From: Marinagarivorans sp. UBA5870
GTDB taxonomy: Bacteria; Pseudomonadota; Gammaproteobacteria; Pseudomonadales; Cellvibrionaceae
DNA: 6,758 nucleotides
Assembly: GCA_002432555.1 (NCBI GenBank)
Contig: DJFO01000165.1
Location: 680 to 7,437, forward strand
Direction of reading: 5' to 3'
Shown here: positions 1-5,274 of the stretch, in pieces
How positions within the stretch are numbered: the stretch's first letter is position 1
Layout: the number at the start of each line of letters is the position of its first letter
Notes under the pieces: generated by a model
The model's input: the letters and a program-made list of their open reading frames with translations, nothing else
Database searches by the model: none
What the model was told of the DNA's origin: nothing
Translations under genes and position numbers: made by a program

Positions 1-60
1 CTCAGCTCTCAGCTCTCAGCTCTAAGCCATCAGCTCTCAGCTCTCACCTCTCAGTCCTCA
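1..60. repeat. Degenerate 7-bp tandem repeat (CTCAGCT), cut by left window edge
   Basis: The first 60 bases read as eight consecutive heptamers plus a partial one. Units 1, 2, 3 and 6 are exactly CTCAGCT. The others (CTAAGCC, ATCAGCT, CTCACCT, CTCAGTC) differ at one to three positions. The array begins at base 1, so it probably extends to the left. A 7-bp period encodes no simple peptide repeat, and no reading frame is supported here, so it is an intergenic microsatellite-like array just before a terminator-like hairpin. Confidence 0.85.
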
Positions 61-66
61 ACGCAC

Positions 67-94
67 CACCTGCGGCCTGCACGGGTGTTTTTTT
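67..94 (+). terminator. Probable intrinsic terminator of a gene left of the window
   Basis: CACCTG (67-72) can pair with CGGGTG (82-87), six pairs including one T-G wobble, closing a 9-base loop and followed at once by seven T residues (88-94). This is the geometry of a + strand rho-independent terminator. The stem is short, so confidence is moderate. It would end a + strand transcript entering from beyond base 1. Confidence 0.5.
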
Positions 95-361
95 GCCGCG
101 TGGGGTTTTTCTCGAGTGCATCGAAGGCTTCGAGTGAAACATCTCGCACAACCGATACTCAATACCGAGTCGAGCTCCATATTTTTCGGACACAAAAATC
201 CGCTCGCGCCAAGGCGCTGCGGTTGTGTAATTACCCGGTTCCGGGTCGCTCCAAAGTGGTTACATCACAACTCCCATAAACTCCGTTCAATGTGCGATCG
301 CAGCATAGAGCGGCACCCGTCGAGGGTACAGACATAAATAGCTATGGTACCCATTAGAAAA

Positions 362-367
362 TATAAT
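362..367 (+). promoter_or_regulatory. Possible -10 element (TATAAT) for the metallopeptidase gene
   Basis: A perfect TATAAT lies in AT-rich DNA, but no convincing TTGACA-like -35 box sits 16-18 bp upstream. The inverted pair GGGTAC (324-329) / GTACCC (347-352) lies where a -35 box and an activator or repressor would contact the promoter. If the element is used, the 5' leader of the gene at 656 would be about 280 nt. Confidence 0.3.
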
Positions 368-424
368 GCGGCCTTTATATTCCCTGTGCAGACAAGAAAA
401 ATACTGAAATCAAACGATTTAATT

Positions 425-453
425 GTCGCGAGTACAAAAAATGTACGTGCGAC
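425..453. repeat. Imperfect 12-bp inverted repeat, possible operator
   Basis: GTCGCGAGTACA (425-436) and TGTACGTGCGAC (442-453) are reverse complements except for the central two bases of each arm, and are separated by five A residues. The two-part symmetry (GTCGC/GCGAC outside, GTACA/TGTAC inside) resembles a dimeric regulator site. There is no T tract after it, so a terminator is unlikely. No binding protein can be named. Confidence 0.4.
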
Positions 454-610
454 GGTTCTTTATTTTGCAATAAATCTGGGCGACCATTAACGCGCTAACC
501 AGAAAGGTTGGTGGATTTCAATTGTTCGCGCCTCATTTTTTTAGGCGCTCCGGTCGCTCTTTCAGATGAGTCGCGGACCCGGAAAATCCAAATCCTCAAC
601 AGCAGATTTC

Positions 611-635
611 ACCGCGCCCGCTGTACAGGCGCGGT
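611..635 (+). promoter_or_regulatory. GC-rich leader hairpin just before the ribosome-binding site
   Basis: ACCGCGCC (611-618) and GGCGCGGT (628-635) are perfect reverse complements with a 9-base loop. The stem ends 8 bases before the AGGAG at 644. There is no downstream T run, so it is not a standard terminator. In mRNA it would form a stable structure in the 5' leader and could affect stability or ribosome access. Confidence 0.4.
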
Positions 636-643
636 ATTGCACT

Positions 644-648
644 AGGAG
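644..648 (+). promoter_or_regulatory. Ribosome-binding site (AGGAG) fixing the start at 656
   Basis: AGGAG lies 7 bases before the ATG at 656. An in-frame ATG at 566 has no comparable site and would put 30 residues in front of the signal peptide, so 656 is preferred. Confidence 0.8.
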
Positions 649-655
649 TTACGCC

Positions 656-2131
656 ATGAAAAAGCATCTGACTACGTCGGTATTCTCGCCAAAATCTCTG
701 TGCGCATTCATCGGTGCGTTTATGTTCGGCGACGCGGCGGCACAGTCTCAAGAACAGGTTCTCGGCTTCGAGTCACTGAGTTACTGGACCGCATCTGCCG
801 GCACACGCACACTTTCTACTTTGCATACCGAAGGCATGAGCGCCTTGGGTCTGAGCGGATTTTCCTACACTGAGCTGGTTTCGGCGCCTTTGTCCACCTT
901 CACGCGGGTCACGGACGAACTGGCGTTGGATATTCGCCTGCCGATGGTACCGAACTGGGGGCAGGCTCAGGTATTCGTTAGCAGCCACACCCTGGGATTT
1001 CATACCCAATGGGTGGGTGAAGCGAGCATCGCAGGCTTGCCCGCAGGTTCATTCCACACTCTAAAAATTCCGGTGGCCGCGCACCTGCAAAATTCGTTGA
1101 AACAAACCTACGCGGACCTCACCTTTAAGGTTGTGCTCAATTTGCCCTTCGCGTCTGCGCCAGTGGTCGTCGATAACCTCCGTTTCAACGGCGACGATCC
1201 GGTACCGGCTTGCGACGAGAGCAGCGGTTTTAATCTGGTGGTGACGGTCGAAGGCGCTTTCGACAATCAAATTCTCCAGAACATGATCTGCACCTTCCAT
1301 ACGATTTACCCGCAGTTGGTGGCCCGCTTCAACCCCAATGCGCCGCAAACCGTGTTGTTCAAGGTTGCCGACATCAGCGATATCGCCGGCGCCGCAGGCA
1401 ACGAAATGTCCTACATGCGCTCGCATATGCTCAACAATCCCAATGATACCGACGTGGTCATTCACGAGGGAATGCATCTGGTGCAGGCCTATACGGGCAA
1501 TACGCCTGGTTATTTGGTCGAGGGTATAGCGGATTACGTGCGCGACAGCTACGGCCTGCGCAATGCGGCGCAGGGCTGGACTTTGGAAAATTATCGCTAC
1601 GGCAAGCACTACGTCGAAGGTTACGGCGTGGTGGGCGCATTCCTGAAATGGTTGGAAGAAGATTTCACCGTGGGCGGTGGCAATATAGTCGACGCCCTGG
1701 ACCAGCTGCTGCGCAGCGGTAATTATTCGCCCGGCATATGGGAGCAGTGGACCGGCAGCGATCTGGATACCTTGTGGCACCTCTACTCGGTGGAAAAGGG
1801 CGCGATTTTTGGCGAGCAGCCCGCACCTTTGCCGGCACAACAGGGTATTACGGTGTTTGGTGACGCCGACTTCCAAGGGGCTTCGGTAAAGCTGGACGTC
1901 GGTGATTACCGCCCCGCCGATATTACCGCACGCGCCGGCCCAGACTCCTGGTTCGATCCCAACAAGCAGGACGCCGGAATATCCTCGGTCACAGTCCCGC
2001 CCGGTTACAAAGTCACGTTTTTCACCAATAGCGACTTTACCGGCGCCAGCGGCGTATTCACCGCCGACGAAGGTTTTATCGGCGATTTGAACGACGACGT
2101 AAACTCCGTGCGCGTGGAGTTGCTACCCTAG
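656..2131 (+). CDS. Secreted basic-secretory-protein-like zinc metallopeptidase with C-terminal beta/gamma-crystallin-like domain
   Basis: The product has 491 residues and is exported. Residues 1-29 form a Sec signal peptide: basic MKKH, a hydrophobic core, and likely cleavage after AAA before Q30. Residues 33-180 are a beta-strand-rich region resembling a jelly-roll, lectin-like domain (starting LGFES, ending VVDNLRF). Residues 191-335 match the basic secretory protein (BSP) peptidase fold: HEGMH at 270-274 fits HExxH, with H270 and H274 as zinc ligands and E271 as catalytic base, and EGIADYVR at 289-296 fits the gluzincin ExxxD third-ligand motif (E289). C186 and C212 could form a disulfide. 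Residues 397-489 contain two Greek-key-like motifs (ITVFGDADFQGAS, YKVTFFTNSDFTGAS). Each is paired with a segment resembling the calcium-binding N/D-N/D-x-x-S/T-S clamp (DAGISS 439-444, NDDVNS 479-484), both imperfect. The gene looks monocistronic, with its own RBS and terminator. Protease activity is inferred from family motifs. The substrate is unknown, and many BSP proteins are not biochemically defined. Confidence 0.85.
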   Translation: MKKHLTTSVFSPKSLCAFIGAFMFGDAAAQSQEQVLGFESLSYWTASAGTRTLSTLHTEGMSALGLSGFSYTELVSAPLSTFTRVTDELALDIRLPMVPNWGQAQVFVSSHTLGFHTQWVGEASIAGLPAGSFHTLKIPVAAHLQNSLKQTYADLTFKVVLNLPFASAPVVVDNLRFNGDDPVPACDESSGFNLVVTVEGAFDNQILQNMICTFHTIYPQLVARFNPNAPQTVLFKVADISDIAGAAGNEMSYMRSHMLNNPNDTDVVIHEGMHLVQAYTGNTPGYLVEGIADYVRDSYGLRNAAQGWTLENYRYGKHYVEGYGVVGAFLKWLEEDFTVGGGNIVDALDQLLRSGNYSPGIWEQWTGSDLDTLWHLYSVEKGAIFGEQPAPLPAQQGITVFGDADFQGASVKLDVGDYRPADITARAGPDSWFDPNKQDAGISSVTVPPGYKVTFFTNSDFTGASGVFTADEGFIGDLNDDVNSVRVELLP

Positions 2132-2166
2132 CATAAAATCTCCGTAACCCTCGCCCTCGCGACATT

Positions 2167-2191
2167 GGGCCTCAATCAGAGGCCCCTTTTT
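2167..2191 (+). terminator. Rho-independent terminator of the metallopeptidase gene
   Basis: GGGCCTC (2167-2173) and GAGGCCC (2179-2185) form a perfect 7-bp GC-rich stem with an AATCA loop, followed by C and five T residues (2187-2191). It begins 35 bp after the stop codon, so the peptidase transcript most likely ends here. Confidence 0.88.
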
Positions 2192-2354
2192 GCGTTTCTG
2201 CCGTTTTCGCCAGCGAAATCGCCATTTGATCGCGCGGTCGAGCTGCGCCCATAACCGGCTCTAAGGCGCGCAATGCTCTACCACGGCTCGTGAATTTTTT
2301 CTGCTTGGCGGGTACCCGGTTGGTGTGTTTGCAGGCTAACGAATTTAATTTCTG

Positions 2355-2382
2355 GTATGTGCGTGCACGCGCGCGCGTGCAT
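2355..2382. repeat. 28-bp strictly alternating purine-pyrimidine tract around an 18-bp perfect palindrome
   Basis: Bases 2355-2382 alternate purine and pyrimidine without a break, and the core at 2364-2381 is a perfect palindrome with half-site TGCACGCGC. GC/GT alternation of this length is the classic sequence type that can adopt left-handed Z-DNA under negative supercoiling. The palindrome could also be a protein-binding site. It lies about 75 bp upstream of the best promoter for the next gene. Confidence 0.75.
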
Positions 2383-2435
2383 TTCATTTGCGGCGCAATT
2401 TCATTTCCATTTTTTTATTTCATCGAATCGTATAA

Positions 2436-2463
2436 TTGTTTGTCGCAAACGCGGCAATATAAT
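2436..2463 (+). promoter_or_regulatory. Candidate sigma-70 promoter for the CBM2-heme gene
   Basis: TTGTTT (2436-2441) and a perfect TATAAT (2458-2463) are separated by 16 bp. The spacer overlaps a small inverted repeat, GTTTG (2438-2442) and CAAAC (2446-2450), that could be an operator half-site pair. A second TATAAT at 2431-2436 has no good -35 box. Transcription from here would give a leader of about 475 nt before the start codon at 2944. Confidence 0.5.
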
Positions 2464-2538
2464 TAATTAATGGAGAATGTCGTTTTTATCGCTGTGTAAT
2501 GCTTTGCATAAAGTTTCTCAGACTGTTACATTGCTCAC

Positions 2539-2566
2539 AGTGTTAATTAACCCATTAATTAACACT
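2539..2566. repeat. AT-rich inverted repeat, 12-bp perfect arms, 4-base spacer
   Basis: AGTGTTAATTAA (2539-2550) and TTAATTAACACT (2555-2566) are exact reverse complements around CCCA. Each arm contains TTAATTAA, and a third copy of that octamer is at 2463-2470, overlapping the end of the promoter -10 box. No T run follows, so it is not a typical terminator. It may be an operator for a dimeric regulator or a cruciform/hairpin in the leader RNA. Confidence 0.65.
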
Positions 2567-2693
2567 TTATGGTGAAGTGGTTTTTCACCTTTCTTATGAC
2601 ACGGCTGTTTCATGGTGGGCGTTGGGGCTCGTTGTTGGTAGCACCGCGTTTCGGAGTCCATGGATCAAAAGGACATTTTGTTTGCTGTTGTAC

Positions 2694-2723
2694 ATGCGGC
2701 TCCGGTGCCGGCAGGAGCCGCAT
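2694..2723 (+). promoter_or_regulatory. Stable leader hairpin, 10-bp perfect stem
   Basis: ATGCGGCTCC (2694-2703) and GGAGCCGCAT (2714-2723) are exact reverse complements with a 10-base loop. ATTTTGC follows, giving only four consecutive T residues. If the promoter at 2436 is used, this hairpin lies inside the 5' leader and could act as a weak terminator or attenuator. It could alternatively end a short unannotated RNA. Confidence 0.5.
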
Positions 2724-2774
2724 ATTTTGCAGCTGCGGCGCATTGGTTTTGCAGGCTTAACCTCATTTTGATTT

Positions 2775-2849
2775 TTTTCGAATCGATCGTTTTCGAATCG
2801 ATCGTTTTCGGATAGATCGTTTTCGAACGGATTATTTTCAAAGAGGTTA
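2775..2849. repeat. Five tandem 15-bp repeats (TTTTCGAATCGATCG), decaying rightwards
   Basis: Units 1 (2775-2789) and 2 (2790-2804) are identical. Unit 3 (2805-2819) has two changes. Units 4 (2820-2834) and 5 (2835-2849) keep the TTTTC start but diverge progressively. Each intact unit contains the small palindromes TTCGAA, ATCGAT and CGATCG. Read on the minus strand in one frame the array would give a pentapeptide repeat of the form (F/S)END(R/L), but that frame has no ribosome-binding site. Head-to-tail array 95 bp upstream of a start codon; role unknown. Confidence 0.85.
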
Positions 2850-2871
2850 CTGCCGCACGGACCGCCATGCG

Positions 2872-2900
2872 TGGATGTCAAGATCATGACCATGGATGTC
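2872..2900. repeat. Direct repeat TGGATGTC with 21-bp periodicity
   Basis: TGGATGTC occurs at 2872-2879 and 2893-2900, starting 21 bp apart, which is two helical turns. Each copy is preceded by CCATG or its overlap. The pair lies 31-72 bp upstream of the CBM2-heme gene start and could place two regulator subunits on the same DNA face, but chance cannot be excluded. Confidence 0.3.
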
Positions 2901-2930
2901 GCGCCTATGAAGCAGTGTCATTCATTTTTT

Positions 2931-2935
2931 AGGAG
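2931..2935 (+). promoter_or_regulatory. Ribosome-binding site (AGGAG) selecting the GTG start at 2944
   Basis: AGGAG ends at 2935, 8 bases before GTG at 2944. Another in-frame GTG at 2935 shares its first base with this Shine-Dalgarno sequence and so cannot be initiated from it. The 2944 start is therefore preferred. Confidence 0.8.
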
Positions 2936-2943
2936 TGAGTATC

Positions 2944-5133
2944 GTGAAGAAATTCAGATTTTCGCGCAGTATTTTCGTTGTTTCACCTTTTTTATTGTTC
3001 AATCCGGACGCGCTTGCCGTCGAGTGTAGTCTCAGTGCCGCCTCGAGCCATATCACGGATACGAGTTTTAAGGTCGAATACACGGTTACGAATAACAAAT
3101 CCCAACCGACGAGTCAGTGGTCGGTGCAACTCGGCCAGGTGAACGGCTCCATCCAATCCAATTGGGAGAGCGTTTTACTGAGTACGAGCGCCCCGGTGAC
3201 CTTGGGTAATGCGCCTTGGAACGGCGTTTTGCAACCGGGCGCCAGCGTTAAATTCGGCTTGGCAGGCTCGAACGTGGGCAGTTTTGCCTTTCCGGACTGT
3301 GTCGATGCGGCCATCGCCAATATGGCGGTACCTGTATTCGATGATCCCAGTCCCGTGGAAACTACCTTGAGCGGAGGATTTTTCTGGCAGCCCGTGCCGG
3401 ACGCGGCGCACTACGAAATCGAACAGCATCGGCTGGACGATAACGGTGAGTCGATCGAGCTGCTTTCCAGTTTCACGACCACGAGTACTACGTGGGGTTT
3501 TATGAACTCCGACATAGGCCACTTCGGTTGGCGCCTGCGCCAGTGCGATGCGGATGGCAACTGCAGTGCGTTCACCGATTTCAAACGATACGTCAAGTAT
3601 TCGTTGGAGACGCGATCGCTCAACACCGTGACAGGTACCTATACGGTTAGTTGGAAATCGCCCTTCGCCAACAGCGTTTTGCTGGAAAACGGCCAGCCGG
3701 TGGCGAACGCTGTCGCCGGCGCCACGGGCAGTTTTTCCTTCCGCGATCGAGAGAGCGGAACCTATGTGTATTCACTCTCCACGCAAACCAGCAATATAGA
3801 GGTGGAAATCAGCCGCTTCGATACGGAAATCGACAAAGATCGGTCCCTGCTGGTGCACGATCAGGCGACGCTGAACGCGGCGAATATTTCCCTCGCTGAG
3901 GTTTTCGATATTTTTGCCCAGCAGCTGGTTGCGGAAAATCCGGCGGATCCCATTGATGGCAATACGCTCTTCGCCCGCATGTGGGACGCGCAGAATTCCG
4001 CCGACACTTCGCTCAACACCGGCGCAATTCCCTGTACGACCACGCATTTGGGTGACCCGGTGGATTGTCGGCGCACAGAGGCCGACCAAGCTGCGGATCC
4101 GGCGCTGTTTTTAAGCCGGTATATTCCGACTGCCATGGTCAACCGCCTCGACTTGAGAGATCGCGCCCAGCACGAGCATTGCGGTGAAGTGCGCATGATA
4201 TTCGCTCTCCCCCAGAGTTTGGGCGGACGCAATCTGCTGATTTTTGAAGCGGAGATGGCCAATCCTCAGCCCGGTAACGAGCAGGGCTGCCAGCCAATCG
4301 CGCAATTCTGGCATGAGCTGAGCAGTATCGACTCCGCGGCGGAGCGCGGTCAGAAATTGCGCGACTTCTACTTGACCGGTCTCCCGGCGGCTGGTGTGGG
4401 CCCGGTGTTCCATATCGACAATTTCACGGACGAAAATGGACAGGTGCGCACCAACCAATTTAGGGATACCGCCCAGGGCTGGAATTTGAAGGAATACAAA
4501 ATCTCCACCGAGAACAATTTCAGCACCTTGAAAATTGTGACTGTGAAGAACAATCCCATGGCCTCGTTTTTCGATATGCGCAATGATCCGGAGTTCATGC
4601 GGCAGTTCAGCAACAACGTTCTGTCGCTGGTGGGAGGCCTTTCATTTATCAGCATGCCGCCCTACGACGATCGCTTCAACAATATCGAAAGTCACGCCAA
4701 CGGCTCCATCACGGAAAACCTCTTCCTGCCACCCTTCGAATTCAGCAAGGGCTCTGAGTTTGAAGACCGGATTCTCGTCAGCCTCGACAATGTGCGCAGC
4801 GACTTGACGGTTACCCAGGTAATCAATCGCGCGGTCGCTATGACGTGCGGCGGTTGCCATCAGCCGCAGGCCTTCGGTCTTACCGCGCCCGATGCTGTTG
4901 GACCGGGACAGAGCTGGCCGAGATCGGCGTTCTTCGTCCACGTCAACGAAACCGCGGCCGGCGGCATCTTCCCCTTGTCGCCCGCGTTGAATGATGTGTT
5001 TCTGCCAGATCGTTTAGAGGTGTTCGAAACTTACCTTTCCACCGGCGTGCAGCCCGCGCCCGTCGAGCCTGTAGCTGACCCCGACGAAGCGACGGAATCG
5101 CAAGCCATCAACAATGGAGATCGTTCAGGTTAA
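2944..5133 (+). CDS. Secreted CBM2 protein with Ig/FN3-like domains and a c-type monoheme (CGGCH) domain
   Basis: The product has 729 residues and a GTG start. Residues 1-25 are a Sec signal peptide (KKFRFSR, hydrophobic core, cleavage after ALA). Residues 28-119 resemble a family 2 carbohydrate-binding module: C28 and C119 bracket it as the usual disulfide, and W59, W74 and W92 (in APWNGVLQPGASVKFG) match the aromatic positions that bind crystalline cellulose. Residues 136-218 look FN3-like (W148, YEIE, WRLRQCDADGNCSAF). Residues 220-291 look Ig-like (GTYTVSW, GTYVYSL). Residues 295-700 form a large domain I cannot assign to a named family. It holds one CxxCH heme c motif (CGGCH, 635-639), then WP and FVHV, LSPAL and FLPDR blocks. 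Similar blocks around CGGCHQ occur, from memory, in uncharacterised secreted myxobacterial proteins. Cysteine pairs C364/C375 and C413/C449 suit an oxidising periplasm or exterior. Residues 701-729 are an acidic, Pro/Ala-rich tail. No glycoside hydrolase signature is visible. A redox role on cellulose is inference; the domain could instead use heme enzymatically or structurally. Confidence 0.82.
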   Translation: MKKFRFSRSIFVVSPFLLFNPDALAVECSLSAASSHITDTSFKVEYTVTNNKSQPTSQWSVQLGQVNGSIQSNWESVLLSTSAPVTLGNAPWNGVLQPGASVKFGLAGSNVGSFAFPDCVDAAIANMAVPVFDDPSPVETTLSGGFFWQPVPDAAHYEIEQHRLDDNGESIELLSSFTTTSTTWGFMNSDIGHFGWRLRQCDADGNCSAFTDFKRYVKYSLETRSLNTVTGTYTVSWKSPFANSVLLENGQPVANAVAGATGSFSFRDRESGTYVYSLSTQTSNIEVEISRFDTEIDKDRSLLVHDQATLNAANISLAEVFDIFAQQLVAENPADPIDGNTLFARMWDAQNSADTSLNTGAIPCTTTHLGDPVDCRRTEADQAADPALFLSRYIPTAMVNRLDLRDRAQHEHCGEVRMIFALPQSLGGRNLLIFEAEMANPQPGNEQGCQPIAQFWHELSSIDSAAERGQKLRDFYLTGLPAAGVGPVFHIDNFTDENGQVRTNQFRDTAQGWNLKEYKISTENNFSTLKIVTVKNNPMASFFDMRNDPEFMRQFSNNVLSLVGGLSFISMPPYDDRFNNIESHANGSITENLFLPPFEFSKGSEFEDRILVSLDNVRSDLTVTQVINRAVAMTCGGCHQPQAFGLTAPDAVGPGQSWPRSAFFVHVNETAAGGIFPLSPALNDVFLPDRLEVFETYLSTGVQPAPVEPVADPDEATESQAINNGDRSG

Positions 5134-5138
5134 TCCTG

Positions 5139-5166
5139 AGCCGGAGCGGCCCTGGCCGCTCCGGCT
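5139..5166. terminator. Hairpin 1 between convergent genes (13-bp arms)
   Basis: AGCCGGAGCGGCC (5139-5151) and GGCCGCTCCGGCT (5154-5166) are perfect reverse complements with only two bases between them, so the RNA loop would open to about six bases. It starts 6 bp after the stop of the CBM2-heme gene. No T run follows directly, so it may act as a 3' stabilising or rho-assisted terminator structure together with the next hairpin. Confidence 0.65.
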
Positions 5167-5178
5167 ATTCAGTACTTT

Positions 5179-5212
5179 ATTCCGCGGGAGCCTTTTCAGC
5201 CTCCCGCGGAAT
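5179..5212. terminator. Hairpin 2 between convergent genes (12-bp arms)
   Basis: ATTCCGCGGGAG (5179-5190) and CTCCCGCGGAAT (5201-5212) pair perfectly around a 10-base loop. On the + strand TTCTCGTT follows, a weak U-rich tail. On the minus strand the structure lies 63 bp beyond the amidase stop and is followed by AAAGTACT, without a T run. It is symmetric and probably helps end both converging transcripts. Confidence 0.65.
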
Positions 5213-5274
5213 TTCTCGTTGGCGTCCCCGCGCATAACTCATCAATTCTTCTTGGTCATCGACACTTCAAACTC

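Larger units (their letters stand above)
95..643. other. Gene-free spacer upstream of the metallopeptidase gene
   Basis: No reading frame here has a plausible start with a Shine-Dalgarno sequence or recognisable protein content. The spacer does hold small inverted repeats: GCGCC/GGCGC (206-217), ACCCGG/CCGGGT (233-246), GGGTAC/GTACCC (324-352), a 12-bp imperfect pair at 425-453, GCGCCT/AGGCGC (528-548), and a perfect 8-bp hairpin at 611-635. The base composition becomes AT-rich from about 330 to 480, which suits a promoter region. Confidence 0.6.
2192..2930. other. Long gene-free spacer with dense repeat and palindrome structure
   Basis: About 740 bp lies between the peptidase terminator and the RBS of the CBM2-heme gene. 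Open frames exist (for example + 2569-2760 and - 2594-2893), but none has a Shine-Dalgarno sequence or recognisable protein content. The stretch instead carries the alternating purine-pyrimidine tract, promoter, palindrome, hairpin, 15-bp repeats and 8-bp direct repeat listed separately. It probably serves as promoter and long 5' leader of the downstream gene, although an unlisted small RNA cannot be excluded. Confidence 0.6.

Noticed and set aside
528..548. GCGCCT/AGGCGC inverted repeat with T-rich loop as a terminator
   Set aside because: The T run is in the loop, not after the stem, and the stem is only 6 bp.
566..655. Upstream in-frame ATG giving a 521-residue peptidase
   Set aside because: No Shine-Dalgarno before 566; the extension would bury the signal peptide, while AGGAG plus ATG at 656 begins directly with MKKH.
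1061..1876. 271-codon minus-strand open frame inside the peptidase gene
   Set aside because: Lies fully antisense to a gene with clear motifs; no recognisable domain, consistent with a chance frame in GC-biased codons.
2172..2387. Minus-strand 71-codon frame after the peptidase terminator
   Set aside because: Arginine/alanine-rich composition from the GC-rich tract, overlaps the terminator stem, no RBS.
2569..2760. Plus-strand 63-codon frame, hydrophobic start and cysteine-rich end
   Set aside because: No ribosome-binding site, overlaps palindrome and hairpin structures, and the cysteine run resembles no known small protein.
2775..2849. CRISPR array
   Set aside because: Units are directly adjacent 15-mers without spacers, so it is a simple tandem repeat.
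2594..2893. Minus-strand 99-codon frame with (F/S)END(R/L) repeats and several cysteines
   Set aside because: The repeat follows from the 15-bp DNA array; there is no Shine-Dalgarno before the start and the rest has no family resemblance. Kept only as an alternative explanation of the array.
2935..2943. GTG at 2935 as start of the CBM2-heme protein
   Set aside because: It overlaps the only AGGAG sequence; the GTG at 2944 has correct spacing and begins with a standard signal peptide.
2944..3027. Lipoprotein signal in the CBM2-heme protein (C28 near the cleavage site)
   Set aside because: The residue before C28 is glutamate, which does not fit a lipobox; ALA at 23-25 fits signal peptidase I and C28 fits the CBM2 disulfide.
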